64,000 bases of DNA from Heloderma charlesbogerti. Lineage: Eukaryota; Chordata; Lepidosauria; Squamata; Helodermatidae. Of the stretch, positions 1 through 12,935 are shown in pieces. Under the pieces are notes generated by a model. That model saw nothing but the letters and a program-made list of their open reading frames with translations, was not told where the DNA came from and made no database searches. The stretch is taken from assembly GCA_026122225.1 (NCBI GenBank), contig JANEZZ010001903.1, positions 372,001 to 436,000 on the forward strand. The letters are read 5' to 3'. Positions within the stretch are counted from its first letter, which is position 1. Each line of letters begins with the position of its first letter. A program made the position numbers and the translations under genes.

Positions 1-61
1 GCGGTTAGGGGTTTTCTCACAAGCTCAACCTCCTTCCTTTCCTACTTCTCTCTCCCTACAG

Positions 62-3000
62 CTGGAAGCCAATTGCCCATTACATTGATTGCCAGTCTGA
101 ACAATATTTTCGGGACGAGAGCGGCTTAGACCGCAAGAACATTCAGGACGGGAGGGTCCACTGCTGCCTCTACGTCCTGTCGCCCTTTGGACATGGGTAT
201 GATGTATGGAAGTCTTAAGATTTGGGCAGTCTTCTCCAACTGGGTACCCTCCAGATGGGTTGGACTACATGGCTGGGGATGATGGGAGTTGTGGTCCATC
301 CCATCTGGAAGGCATTGGGTTGGGGAGGGCTGGATTGGGGTGTAGTGGCCGAAGTGGGTTGAAGGCATACCTCTTATGTCTTGGAGGGCCAACAGCTCTC
401 CTAATGAGGGACAACAGGAGCTTAGTTTGACTCCAGATCCAGCCCAGCATTTACTTCCATCACCCAGTAGGGATGTCGGCGAAATCCCCAAGAGTTGCAA
501 ATGAGTTCAGATTTCTATGAATTGAACCTGCAGCTTCCGCAGCGGACTGGCTTTCCCCCCGATTTGCATGGAGTCCACAGACTTGCGGACCGTTTGCTTC
601 ATTTTGGGGGGTGGGGATGGAATTAGTGCTAATTCGCCTTAGCATCAATGCGCACTCACACACGTGCTAATTCGCATTAGCGTTAATGCACACTTGCACA
701 CGTAGAACAATTTTCTGTTTTAAAAAATCCGATTCCATGAATGAGTGGGCAATGGAATGAAAGATGCCTAACAATCTGCAAAACACAGGCAGAACAGCTT
801 GAACAAAATCCCTACATCCCTACCACCCTGTTCGACGGTGGGAGAGGTGATGTGATAATAAAGTGCTACTGAGCATGTGTAGAGGGCCTTCACCACGGAT
901 TATCCAACCTGCCTGCACATATCTAGGGCACAGAGCAGGGCTGCTAGCTGGGCCTGGACTCCCTAGCTGCTCTGAAAAGAAGTCAAGCCTTCTCCTCCTC
1001 TGTCACAGGCTTCGCCCCCTAGATATTGCATTCCTCCGAGCCATACATGACAAAGTCAATATTGTGCCAGTGATTGGAAAGGCAGACTGCTTGACTCCAA
1101 CAGAAGTACAACGCAAGAAGGAGAAGGTGAGGCTTCTGAAGGGGGCATTGCAGGGGAACCTCAAGTACTGGAGGGGTGGAACAGATGCACACAGCAGGGA
1201 ACCCTTCTGTTTGAAGTAGATGCCCTAATGGAAATCCCATGATGTCTTAAAACTGGGGCCTGGTCCAGCCAGGGCCCACACACTAAACAGATTTGAAGGT
1301 TCCAGTATGGCTCAAGTCCGCTTGTGTGAAAGAATGATAGTTTATTGATGGAAAATGGGTGCAGATATTAAAAAAGCAAAGAAAGCCTACACACGGCCCT
1401 CCAGCTCTCAACTGCAGTCACTCTGGTTCACAAAGAAGTGACAGGCATGGTCCAGGGCTGGTTATCTGAGCAAGTGGCGTGCCTTCCCCCTCTCAGGTGA
1501 GTACAGGTTCAGGATTTTATAAGGCAAGTCTCATTGAGTTAGAAACTGTCACAACACATGCACATATACATACTGCCATCCCTTCAGCCAGAGAGGAGAA
1601 AGGGGGGCCTTTGTCTTGGCAGGAAAGTGCATTTCTCTTCTCACAGCATAGGAAGAGCATCCTTATCAGCTAGAAGGTACAGACCATAACAGCTGCTAAC
1701 AAGAAGCAACTACTGTGCATTGTCAAACTTCTGTAAGTAGCAAAAAAAACACACTGACCTTCACTGTATGTGAATATAGTTAAGAGAACCAATTCTAAAA
1801 TCATAAAAATTGCCAGCTGCTCTAGCAAATCACTATACTTATGTTACTGAACACTGCATATGACTCTGTGCAAATTCACACCCGTCTTCGCGATTCTTCC
1901 GAACCAAATCCAATACTCATTAAAACAACCTGTATCTCTGGAACCAGGATTCTCATATCTCACCCCTGCCCCCATCCCTTGCAAAGCTCCATTTTATGTG
2001 TCTTTTAGCTCAGTGGGCACATTTGGAATTTTCAGAGAATATTGTGGGCAATCTCACAAAATGGTTCCCATGGAGAGACTCATCCATTCATATATTGGCT
2101 GGTCACAAAACACTCATTTCCCAGCAGGCAACCTGGTGAGACAAAAAGAAAAATAACCAAGAACCTAAGTACAGAGGAGGGGTCTGACCTCCAAAACACA
2201 AAACCACTCTTTTGAACACAAATAAATACGGTGCAGAAGAGCAACACTTTGCTTTGCAGCATGTTAGACTCTCAGTTAAAAAATAGTAACAACTTTAACA
2301 AAACTTTATAAAATAAGGGGTAGGTACCCTGGTTGGTGCTGAGCGGTGTTTGTGGGCATCATAAAAAAAGGCAAATGCTATTTTGGGCTGCATTAATAGA
2401 AGCATAGCTTCCAAATCCCAGGAAGTACTAGTTCCCCTCTACTCAGCACTGGTTAGGCCTCATCTGGAGTACTGTGTCCAGTTCTGGGCACCACACTTTA
2501 AGAAGGATGCAGACAAACTGGAGAGGGTTCAGAGGAGGGCAACAAAGATGATCAGGGGACTGGAAACAAAGCCCTATGAGCAGAGACTGACAGAACTGGG
2601 CAAGTTTAGCCTTGCGAAGAGAAGACTGAGGGGAGATAGGATAGTGCTCTTCAAGTCCTTGAAAGGTTGTCACAGAGAGGAAGGCCAGGATCTCTTCTCG
2701 ATCATCCCAGAGTGCAGGACACGGAATAATGGGCTCAAGTTACGGGAAGCTGGATTCCAGCTGAACATCACGAAAAACTTCCTGTTAGAGCAAGCAATAC
2801 GACAATGGAACCAATTACCTAGGGAGGTGCCTCTCCCATGCTGGAGGCATTCAAGACAAGGCTGGACAGCCATCTGTCAGGGATGCTCCGACTTGGATTC
2901 CTGCACTGATCAGGGGGTTGGACTCGATGGCCTTGTAGGCCCCTTCCAACCCTACTATTCTGGTTCTATATTGGAGACCCCAGTTTTAGTTGCTTGTTTC

Positions 3001-6000
3001 AATTCCTTCGGATGCACAGATCCGGCACGAATTAGAAGAAAACAGGATCAACATTTACGAATTCCCTGATTGTGACTCAGATGAAGATGAAGAGTTCAAA
3101 GCTCAGGATGCTGAGATGAAGGTGAGAACTGAACAGGAGGCAAATGAGTCTACTGTGGGGGAGTGAAGTATTGGGTGAGGAAGATGGGGTACTAAGACAT
3201 GGGTCCAATTGGTGTTCCCCCTACAGCACAGCATCCCCTTTGCTGTAATTGGATCTAGTCACGTGGTCAGAGAGTTGAAGGACAAAGTGTTCAGGGGAAG
3301 GCAGTACCCCTGGGGAACAGTGGAAGGTAAGTTAAAACAGGGAAGGCTCAGTAGAGGGCGCAGTGCCACAGAAGTTACTGATAACTTCCTATTCTCTTGC
3401 TCCCTAGTGGAAAACTCTGCTCACTGCGACTTCCTCAAACTTCGGAACATGTTGATTCAAACCCATATGCAGGACTTAAAGGATGTGACCCATGAGGTTC
3501 ACTACGAAAACTACCGTGCCCAGTGCATTCAGAGCCTGACCAGAACTGGGGTTCGGGACCGCAGCAGCCGCGCGTAAGCAAGTTCTGGGGTTCTCTGTGT
3601 TTTCTTTGAGGAGAGGGGCAGAGCTTAGTACAATGGACCAAAGCCAAGGGATCAGTTAAGGAATATAGGGAGACTGAAGGAATTTTGGTGAAGAATTGAA
3701 AGACATGACAATGTAAGATCATGAAGTATGATTGTGCAAACGCCACACTGATACTTCCTAAATATGATAGCCTGTTTCCAGTCAATAAAGGGGAGGAATC
3801 AGGCAAGAGCTGCTTCCTTCAGTTAATTCTTAAATGAGATTATAGCTTTCCCCATCCTGGTGCCCTCCAGATGTTTTGGACAACAACTCCCAGGATTCCT
3901 GACCATTGTCCGTGCTGTCTGGGGCTGATAGGAGTTGAAGTCTAAAACATCTGGAGGGCACCGGGTTGTGAAAGGTTTAAGAAGTGGGGTAGATAAAAGG
4001 TGTGTGTGTGTGTGTATGTGTATGAATGTGTGTAAAAAAAACAACAGTGGATTAGGCAGCAGTTGTATACACTTATCTGGGAGTAAGTCCCAGTGACCTT
4101 CATGGGGTTTTTTTCTGAGTAATACATAGGATCATGCTTATGTGTGTAGGTCACTCTCATCCGGTTAACTTCATTGCACTGTCTAATGTGCACAAGAACC
4201 TTTTTCAGATTCAAAAGAATTTGACCAAATGGAGAGATTTAAAAAAAACTGTTTGAAAGGGTAAGATAACAATTTACCAACACAGAAGAGCGGGCAGAGA
4301 AAAAACCGGGCAAAGCGGTCACCTTTCTCTTCAGAGAACAGATATAGGATAGGATGCTAGCCTTAAAAAACTTGTGAACAAAAGTAGTAATACTAACACT
4401 TAGCATTTACACAGCACTTTTGACTGTTCAAGGTACTTGATATACATTACCTTGTTGCAATATCGTGGCTCTCTAGATTTTTTGGCCTACAATGCCCATG
4501 ATCCCTCACTATCAGCTATGCTAGCTAGGGCTGATGGAAGTTGTAGGCCAAAACATCCAGAGGCCCACAAATTAGCCACCCCTGCTGTCAGGGAAGTTAT
4601 TATTATTCCCATTTTTGCAGGCTGAGGCTGAGAGAGAAGCGCTTGCCTAAGGCCACTTAGTGAGTACATGGCAGAGGGGAGAGTCACACCAGGGACTTAT
4701 CTGCCGCTCGGTCACTTAGGGTGCAATCTTACACGTGTTTGGACAGAAAAAAAGCCCTATAACACCCAGCATTCCCCAGCCAGCCATGCTGGGAGCTGTA
4801 GGACTTTTGTCTGTCCAAATGTGCATAGGATTGCACCGTTAGCTGCTATGTTTCATGCTATTATTGATGTGATCCAGTGAAACCTACAGGATGCCTATCT
4901 TTGATAACAAGGTCTCCGTTGCCTCCCTAGGAAACTGTCACGCCAAAGTGCCACCGAGCTGCCACTCCTGCCTCTGGCTGAGACAGAGAAACTGATTCGC
5001 GAGAAAGACGAGGAGGTGAGTCACGAAGAGGATCAGGGCTGTGCGGTTTCTCTTGGAGTTAAGTGATTGTTGCAGCTTAATATTTAACACAAGGGTGCAG
5101 AAACTCAAGCCTGGGGTCCCAGTCTGGCCTTCCAGGGTTTCCTCCAACCACTGATCATTGTTTCCCAGCTTTTGGGCAGTTTCTTCCCCATTCTAAAAAG
5201 GTTGAAATGCCTCTCCGAAGGCTGTTACTGGCAGAAAAAACTTTACGCTAAAACATGCTGGCATTTTTGGCCCCACCCACCATTGGAAGCTTGGGCCTTG
5301 GCCTGAAAAAGATTCTGCACCCCTGGTTTAACAGCTCACCTGGCAGCTACAGGTGGCCAGGAATTGTGTGTGGGCTGGCGGAGGAGGGAGAGACTGCTGC
5401 ATCCTTCCTCCACTAGCCTGCTTAGTTCCTGCGTCTGCTGCAGGGGATGAAGAGCCTTTTGCTCTACAACCAACACAGAAACACAGCAGGCCAGCAGAGA
5501 GAGAATGTATCACTCTGTCTTTCCCAGTCTGCTTAGTAGGCGGCCTTTCTTTTTAGTAGTTTGCCAAGAGGCTGGTAGCCTGCATCTCCACACTGGGCAT
5601 GGAGGAGGGGGGGATATAGAGACTCGGAGCTTCTTAGCAGGCTAGTAAAATTTGTGGGCTTATTGATAAGACTGGATTATTGAGCCTGTCCAATATAGAT
5701 CGCTTTACAATCAGTCCCCCCCGCCCCATCCCTCAGCAGCTACAAATCGGCAGCACTGGACAAATTGTCATCTAGATGAGGGGTTATAGCTCAGTGGTTG
5801 AGCACCTGCTTTGCATGTGGAAGGTCCCAGGTTCAATCCTTGGCATCCCCAGGCAGGACTGAAAAAGACTCTCACTGAAACCCTGGAGGGCCACTGCCAA
5901 TCAGTGTCGACAATCCTGGGCTAGATGGACCCATGGCCCGACTCAGCATAAGTTAGCTTTCTATGTTCCTATGATCTGCGGCTGGCTCCACCCCAAAAGT

Positions 6001-6119
6001 GAGAGCAATCTCAGCATCTCTCTTGTTTCTTTGCCCAGCTCCGCCGGATGCAGGAAATGCTCCAGAAAATGCAGGCGCAGATGCTGCAGAGCCAGGGGGA
6101 GCAGTGCGACAGCCTCTGA
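62..6119 (+). CDS. SEPTIN1: Septin-1, 3' part of gene (seven coding exons)
   Basis: Septins are GTP-binding proteins that polymerise into filaments at the cell cortex and cytokinesis furrow. Coding exons read as 62-196, 1009-1126, 3020-3121, 3227-3326, 3408-3573, 4931-5015 and 6039-6119. All have AG/GT borders and join in one frame to 261 residues and a TGA. Visible are the [11 protein letters not shown] and [12 protein letters not shown] segments, the G4-type motif VIGKAD (exon 2), the acidic [11 protein letters not shown] loop, the septin-unique-element signature YPWGTVEVEN, and a C-terminal coiled-coil heptad run ([12 protein letters not shown]). GKAD at G4 and the KLSRQSATE stretch point to septin-1 rather than septin-2 or -5. 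The 5' exons with the P-loop lie left of the window. Introns hold a CR1 LINE, hAT-like MITEs and a SINE. Confidence 0.95.
227..332. mobile_element. Palindromic hAT-like MITE (CCAGATGTGTTGG family)
   Basis: Starts CAGTCTTCTCCAACTGGGTA and ends GGGTTGGGGAGGGCTG; the halves are imperfect inverted repeats. Flanks GATTTGGG (219-226) and GATTGGGG (333-340) agree at 7 of 8 bases, as an aged 8-bp duplication would. Confidence 0.7.
468..822. mobile_element. hAT-like nonautonomous element with TAGGGATG ends
   Basis: Terminal inverted repeats TAGGGATGT and ACATCCCTA. Flanking 8-mers TCACCCAG and CCACCCTG match at 6 of 8. The interior (GCAGCGGACTGGCTTT, CCACAGACTTG) closely resembles the element at 35120-35537. 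It sits in a SEPTIN1 intron. Confidence 0.7.
1260..2330. other. SEPTIN1 intron sequence, no recognised feature
   Basis: About 1 kb with no supported exon. It is probably made of old dispersed repeats, but I could not assign a family. Confidence 0.3.
2370..2972 (+). mobile_element. CR1 LINE, 3' fragment
   Basis: Encodes the C-terminal part of CR1 ORF2: [36 protein letters not shown], then a frame break near [13 protein letters not shown]. It ends in the conserved CR1 tail CCCCTTCCAACCCTACTATT. Truncated at the 5' end, as CR1 copies usually are. It lies in the SEPTIN1 intron between exons 2 and 3 of the window. Confidence 0.9.
3847..3974. mobile_element. Palindromic MITE (CCAGATGTGTTGG family)
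   Basis: CCTGGTGCCCTCCAGATGTT and its inverse AACATCTGGAGGGCACC flank a short centre. A degraded copy of the family dated by target duplications elsewhere (30242-30361). Confidence 0.7.
4719..4838. mobile_element. Harbinger-like palindromic MITE (GGGTGCAATCCTATG ends)
   Basis: Ends GGGTGCAATC and GATTGCACCG, flanked by TTA on both sides (4716-4718, 4839-4841). Internal inverted arms GTTTGGACAG and CTGTCCAAA. The 3-bp TWA duplication fits the PIF/Harbinger group. Confidence 0.65.
5090..5325. mobile_element. hAT-like nonautonomous element, CAGGGGTGCAGAA-type ends
   Basis: Begins CAAGGGTGCAGAAACTC and ends GATTCTGCACCCCTG. Flanking 8-mers ATTTAACA (5082-5089) and GTTTAACA (5326-5333) differ at one base. 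Confidence 0.75.
5779..5974 (+). mobile_element. tRNA-derived SINE
   Basis: A tRNA-like head has an A box (TAGCTCAGTGGTTGAGC) and B box (GGTTCAATCC). A conserved body follows (GCCACTGCCAATCAGTGTCG, GGGCTAGATGGACC) and the tail TTCTATGTTCC. It lacks a complete cloverleaf, so it is not a tRNA gene. Confidence 0.85.
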
Positions 6120-6404
6120 AACGCAATGCAGCCATTTTTCCACACTGTCACGAGAATCCTAGAGAGGAGGGAGAGACTCCAGCCTACTTCCATGTGACCA
6201 GGGTCCAAACAGGACTGCTAGCTTTGGAAATGGCAGTGCCTGTGTTGGTGGGTACATTGTGGATTTGTGGAACAGGGAAGGGACCGGTTACCAAATCCCC
6301 CCACTGGCTAACATCTCTCTCTCTCTCTCTCTCATATATAAAGCTCTTTTTCCTTTCTACCTGTCATCCCCAGTAGTGCCAACGCATGGGAATAGTAGTG
6401 CTTC

Positions 6405-6410
6405 AATAAA
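6405..6410 (+). terminator. SEPTIN1: Polyadenylation signal of SEPTIN1
   Basis: AATAAA lies 286 bp after the SEPTIN1 stop codon and is the first canonical hexamer on this strand. A second AATAAA-like run follows near 6430. Confidence 0.6.
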
Positions 6411-7859
6411 AATGCAAGACTGGTCAATGAAAATAAAATCTATTTTACAAGGCTTAAGAACTAGCTTCCATACTGTTCCCAAATCATTTTTTGTGCATCC
6501 ACTCTCACAATTTATCAATCACCAAATTCTTATCTCCCAAGGTATGTTCATCTATGCTGCTAGATCCACCTGACAAATACTCCTCTACTGACCCAAATTC
6601 TCACCCCCCCCCATCTGATCAGTTTATCCAGGATCATAGTTATTTATACAGACATATTCTCTGTAATATTCACATGTCCACCATGTTATGGTAAATGTTG
6701 CCAAGCGGCCACAGGGTAGTTTTAACAACAGGATGGCCAACGTGTTCTCAAGAAGGCAAGCATAAAAAAGGGCATTATTCTCCAGGAAAGAAAACATCAG
6801 ACCAGAGAAGTGGCAACTCTGAGCTCTCGGTGTAATGCTGTAACCAAAAGAACAAAGAAAATTGTTGGCTGGGTAAACAAGGATGCAGCCTGAAGAACGA
6901 AGAGATTCGCTCAGGTGCGGAAGGCCAAATGAGTCATTAAACAAAAGAGGTGTGCAGCAGCCTCTTGACTTTTTTTTAAATGAAGAGTAGCCATTGGAGG
7001 CTGCCAGTTTCAGCAGAATAACCATGGAGAGGGGCTACTTTATCCTCTCCCCTCCAGCCATTTCTATCCTCACAAATGTCCCCCCTCAGCTGTTTTTAAG
7101 CCCATAGGAGAAAAGATACGTCTTTTCCTCCACAGAAAGAAAAACCGCTCAAGAGGGCAGACTCCAAGTCAGAAAAACGGCTAGTGCTGAAGAAGCCCCC
7201 ACTGCTGTCACTCAGCTCAAACCAGCTGCCTCCTGCAGCTTCTTTTCTTAAAAAACAGAAAGACAAGAGATGAAGGCTTTGAGTTTGGCCCCGAGTCTGA
7301 CAGCGAAGTGTGCTGAAGCCCCAAGGGCCAGTTTCTTGTCAGGAAGCTCTGGTGTGTGTCTGGCCCTCCAGATGTTGCTGGTCTCCAAATCCCATCACCC
7401 CCTGACAGTATAGTCAGTGGCCAGGAATGATGGTAGTTGTAGTCCAACATCTGGGGAGCCCCAGGTTCTCCACCCGCTTTACAAAAATAAGAGGGTAAGG
7501 AAACAACACAGGGCTAGGAAACTTGTGCCTCCCCCAGTTGTTGGACTACAACTCTCATTGTCCCTCACCACTGGCTAGGGCTGATGGGATTTACAGCTCA
7601 ACAACTGGAGGGCCACAAGTTGCCCGCCCCTGAATTAACAGCAGCAGAACTCGTCGCAACACACACAGGCTATAGCCTTTGACTCTGAACTCGAGAGACT
7701 AAAAGGAAGCAGGGGCTTGCTTTGGACTGCTAGTCTGGATGAGGCACTAAGTCACCACATCACTTGGATCCTCACAACTCAGGGCTAGAGGAGGGGAGCC
7801 TCTAAAAGCCACCAGTAGGTTTCTCGCCTCCTGGCTCTGAGAAAGAAGCAGCGTGCACT
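6411..7859. other. Intergenic gap between the 3' ends of SEPTIN1 and DCTPP1
   Basis: Convergent intergenic DNA with no supported gene. It holds a short CT run near 6318 in the SEPTIN1 3' UTR, two degraded 'CCAGATGT...CTACAACTCCCAT' palindromic elements (about 7350-7470 and 7524-7627), and otherwise unrecognised sequence. Confidence 0.5.
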
Positions 7860-7860
7860 T

Positions 7861-9368
<1,508 letters not shown>

Positions 9369-9609
9369 CACCTCGTCTGTTTCTCCCTCTTTTGTCTCTG
9401 GCGACCTAGCTGAGGAGTGTAATGCCTGGCAAAGGAAGCCACAGAAACATGAACATTTATTCTGACCAAGAAATAGGGAAAAGTCTGCTGTTGCCAGTTT
9501 AAAACTGACAACAGCCAGCAGCCATCAAACCAGCAGCCATCTTAGGTCAAGTGCTGGTCTCCTATTCCCTGCAGGCCACAGGAAGGAAGCTTAAGCTGAG
9601 GCCCTGTTG

Positions 9610-9857
9610 CCACAGCCCAGAATCCCTCTCGGTCTGGGAGTCAAGTGACACCTGAGAGCCAAGCCTATGTCACTGGGCCTGCTATCAAGGCCCCAGATCT
9701 GCTGATTTCCACTTCTGTACTGCCCATCCATTTGCCTTGGTACTTAAGTTTCCTGGCCCAATTCAAGGTGCTGGATTTGGCCTTTAAAGCCCTAAATGGT
9801 TTGGCACCAAGTTACCTGAAGGCCCACCTATACCTGTATAGCCTGCCTAAACATTAA
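9610..9857 (+). mobile_element. LINE-2-like relic, end of ORF2
   Basis: The frame reads FKVLDLAFKALNGLAPSYL, the conserved C-terminal signature of vertebrate L2-type reverse transcriptase ORFs. It is short, 5' truncated and ends in a stop. Confidence 0.7.
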
Positions 9858-10443
9858 GATCATCTTGGGCTTATCTTGGAATAAACCACTCATTTTTCCA
9901 GCATCCTGAGATGCATTCTCTCTCTGTTGTGGGCTTGCTTTGTGAGGGCAGTGCACCCTGAAAGGGGGGTTAAAAATCTTTTAAATAGATAGTCAGACTC
10001 AGGAACTGAGTGCCTGACACAGAACATACTTAAGAACACACAATATTGTTCCCTCACCCTGTACACAGGCACATAGAGAAAGACACCTTTTTTCCTCAGG
10101 CGCAACTGTGGCTTTAGTTGCAGCCTGTGAGGGACAACACAAGTTCTCAGCTTCCCCAAGTACTTTCTGCATCCCGAGTTCTACACAGTCTTTACCTCCC
10201 CCCCAAAATAGGGAGCACGCCTCCCGCAAAGGCCTGAGGATCAAAGGTTGTTCATGTGGGAGGAGATGTTGCCCTGGGCACAGTGGGACCAGACAATTGA
10301 CAAATGTGATGGCTGAAAGGGCGCATTTCCACAGCTTCAGAACCTCACAAGACACATACCTGCAAGCACCTGTTCTGATGCATCAAAGCTTACACACACA
10401 CAGACACACGCAATCCACTCACAGGATTTATATAATCTCTTAC

Positions 10444-10740
10444 CTCTGTCCTCCTGAATATGCTGGTATCAGAAGAACACTTAGAAACATGAAGCCCCAC
10501 ATCAGCGACAGGCACAGAACAGCCCAGGGTTGCATGCTTTTGATGCTCAGTGGTGGCTGCATGCTGGCAAAGTTCAGTGTAGTCCGCCTGCATCTCACAT
10601 TCACAGAACCTGCAGGTGGCCTTGCCCTCCTCTCCCACCACAGGCTGAAGCCAGCCTTTGAAATCCTCCTCCTCATCCCAGCTGCTGCAGTACTTTTCCT
10701 CGCTTTTGCCCCTCTTTGATGATGCCATGATGAGCCAGGC
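10444..10740 (-). CDS. Candidate upstream coding exon with a BED/hAT-type zinc finger, in frame with DCTPP1
   Basis: Minus-strand open exon of 297 nt (99 codons, phase 0 at both ends). It has a good acceptor (pyrimidine-rich, TTGCAG before 10740) and donor (GAG|GTAAGAG at 10443). An ATG in favourable context lies at 10728. The protein has DFKGWLQPV, then CRFCECEM (CxxC) and CQHAATTEHQKH (H-x5-H). I read this as the BED-like C2H2 finger found at the N terminus of hAT transposases and of host proteins derived from them. The next minus-strand acceptor, at 9426-9427, opens a phase-0 frame straight into DCTPP1, so a spliced product of about 250 residues is possible. I do not recognise the exon as a named gene. 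Alternatives: a separate domesticated zinc-finger gene, or a relic. Confidence 0.45.
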
Positions 10741-11004
10741 CTGCAAGAGAAGGCTCGCGTAATAAAGTGGTTGTTACCAGCAAGATGAGATTACTATCTG
10801 ATATGCAACTCAGGGCTCCTTCACACATTTGCTCTGCAGAAGCTGTTTTTGTGGGGGCAAATGGCTCCAGTCCTGTGCATAGTTCAGCAGGTATGATGAA
10901 CGTTCATGTGCCTTTTGCAACCCGTGAACACACAGTGGGACCCCACTGCTAATTGCTGCCTTCTTGCTCAGAGATGTCGACGCATCTCCTATGTAACAAA
11001 TGAC

Positions 11005-11310
11005 ACATGTGGTTGACAATTCCATATAGTGCATACCTTTAATTAGGCCAACGCAAAGATCACAAAAAATGTGCAAGTTTTTCAGACCACCAGATCTCTT
11101 CATCCGACAAGATGATACAAAAAGCACTTCGGCAGTAGCAGCAGGGCTGGCGGATGACTGAATGTTGTAGTTAGGATGTCTGCATGGCAAGAGACTTAAG
11201 ATGATCATCTTTTTGTAACATCTTGCCTGATGAAGAGATCTGGAGGTCTCAAAAGCTTGCATATTTTTTTTAATCTGTGAGTTGGCCTAAGAAAGCTATT
11301 ACACTATATG
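11005..11310. mobile_element. Inverted-repeat element with 'GATGAAGAGATCTGG' motif
   Basis: The left half (AGATCTCTTCATCCGACAAG) and right half (TTGCCTGATGAAGAGATCT) are mutually inverted, with further inverted matches outward (AGGCCAAC and GTTGGCCT). Family not assigned; probably a DNA-transposon derivative. Confidence 0.5.
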
Positions 11311-12085
11311 GATTTTGGGGTTTTTTTCTTATGGCGAACACAGCTGCCTCTGTTTTTGTATGATGGGGTTGACAGTTTCCTTCACACAAGTTAACATTGG
11401 GGATGGTCCTAATTAGCCCTAATCTTCAAAATGCTCTATTTCCCTTAATCTCAGCCCTTGCTCCCACCCCCATAGTTAGGGCTTAATGTGAACCAGGGCT
11501 CTCCAGCACACAGTGTTTGCTTTGAATATCAAGACTCCAACCTCAATCTTGGTAAGGACGGGAGTGTTTCTGACCACGTGCAGAAAGGCTGAGGGAGATG
11601 CCCTTTCAGACATGACCTCATCAGGGAAAGTAAATGCTGGCCCTAATTTCTTCTCGCTCTTAGTTCCATGAAAATTTGCCGTCTAGCAATTTATTTGTCT
11701 CTCTCTCACGATGCCACCCCACATAAAAGGAGCAGCTTAAATCTGGGAGCTAAAAGGGAATCAGAAAAAATAATGGAGGTATATCAACCATGATGGCTAA
11801 AAACAGCCTTGTTCAACCAGGCGCTCTCCAGATGTGTTGGACTACAACTCCCAGCATCCCCAGCTATGAATCCTCGTCCTTCCTCCAACAGCCCCGTCTT
11901 GTCTCTTAAACAAGATTGTTTTACTTTCCAGAGCTCCGGGGAAGGGAGAATTCTACCTGGTGCGACTTGAAGGACTAAAGCTGCACCAAGTGAAATTCTG
12001 CCTTCTTGGGCAACGATTCAAGGCGCAGCTCCTAGCACATGGCTGGTGAGAAATAACTTGAGAAGCAGCAGCGGTCTCCGCTTAC

Positions 12086-12224
12086 CTGGATTGCCCTCGA
12101 TCACAAGCCGGGATCCACCGGGAAAGATCCTCCCACCAACACAAAAGCTCTTCTCGCCAGCCACGTGGGGTTTTTCCCCGGGTTCGACACAGAGATCCTG
12201 CCCTCGCCGAACAACAGCGGCCAT
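12086..12224 (-). other. Candidate first exon in a GC-rich promoter (minus strand)
   Basis: The minus strand has a consensus donor CCAG|GTAAGC at 12086/12085. Above it is GC-rich DNA, and three CCAAT boxes (ATTGG on the minus strand) lie at 12264-12268, 12306-12310 and 12378-12382. An ATG at 12224 opens 46 codons, but it enters the 10740 exon out of frame and stops there. The exon is therefore better read as 5' UTR of the zinc-finger/DCTPP1 transcript. DCTPP1 itself has no GC-rich promoter near 9.4 kb, so this is its most likely transcription start zone. Confidence 0.35.
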
Positions 12225-12400
12225 TCAAGTGGGTAGCGAGGATGTGACGCAAGCACCTGTGGCCCAATCAAAGGTAGCTGGCGGAAAGCATGCGGAACAC
12301 TGTAACCAATCACATAAGGAGAGGGAGAGGGGAGGATCAGGAGTCCGAGTTCAGTCTCAGACAAGCACAGAGAGTGTCCAATCGGAAAAGAGGTGATCAA
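12225..12400 (-). promoter_or_regulatory. CCAAT-box promoter upstream of the candidate minus-strand first exon
   Basis: Three CCAAT motifs within 120 bp, all in the same orientation, sit in GC-rich sequence just 5' (minus strand) of the candidate first exon. This is typical of NF-Y-driven TATA-less promoters. Assignment to DCTPP1 is inferred from position. Confidence 0.35.
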
Positions 12401-12561
12401 GAGCCGGCCCTTAAAAACAACAACAACAACAACAACAACGAAAGGAGTTGGGGGAAATGATTCATAGCTCAGCCAGATGCAGGCAAAGGAAAGCCCAAAT
12501 CATGGCGACGCAGATGTGGCCGAGCTCACAATCCCCGCCGCTCACAGGCCGGACGCCAAAT

Positions 12562-12935
12562 AAAATGTACATTTATTTATAAATGTATAAATAATAAATT
12601 ATAAATATTTTATTAATAAATAATAAATTATAAATATTTTATTAATAAATAATAAATTATAAATATTTTATTAATAAATAATAAATTATAAATATTTTAT
12701 TAATAAATAATAAATTATAAATATTTATTAATAAATAATAAATTATAAATATTTATTAATAAATAATAAATTATAAATATTTTATTAATAAATAATAAAT
12801 TATAAATATTTTATTAATACATAAAATATTTTATTAATACATAAAATATTTTATTAATAAATAAAAATATTTATTAATAAATAAAAATATTTATTAATAA
12901 ATAAAAATATTTATTTATAAATAAATAAATGTACA
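12562..12935. repeat. AT-rich minisatellite, roughly 29-bp unit
   Basis: Tandem units built from ATAAATTATAAATATTTTAT and TAATAAAT blocks, shortening to an ATAAAATATTTTATTAAT variant towards the right end. The array contains almost no G or C and sits between two GC-rich blocks (12.0-12.55 and 12.94-13.3 kb). Confidence 0.9.

Noticed and set aside
5779..5850. tRNA gene
   Set aside because: A and B boxes are present but no full cloverleaf, and the same sequence recurs with a SINE body.
10108..10719. 203-codon plus-strand open frame
   Set aside because: It is the antisense of the zinc-finger exon at 10444-10740 and shows no family motifs.
12086..12224. N-terminal coding exon starting MAAVVRRGQD
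   Set aside because: Its phase does not match the downstream zinc-finger frame and it would stop early in that exon; treated as probable 5' UTR.
12562..12935. CRISPR-like array
   Set aside because: Units abut with no unique spacers, in a vertebrate genome; it is a minisatellite.
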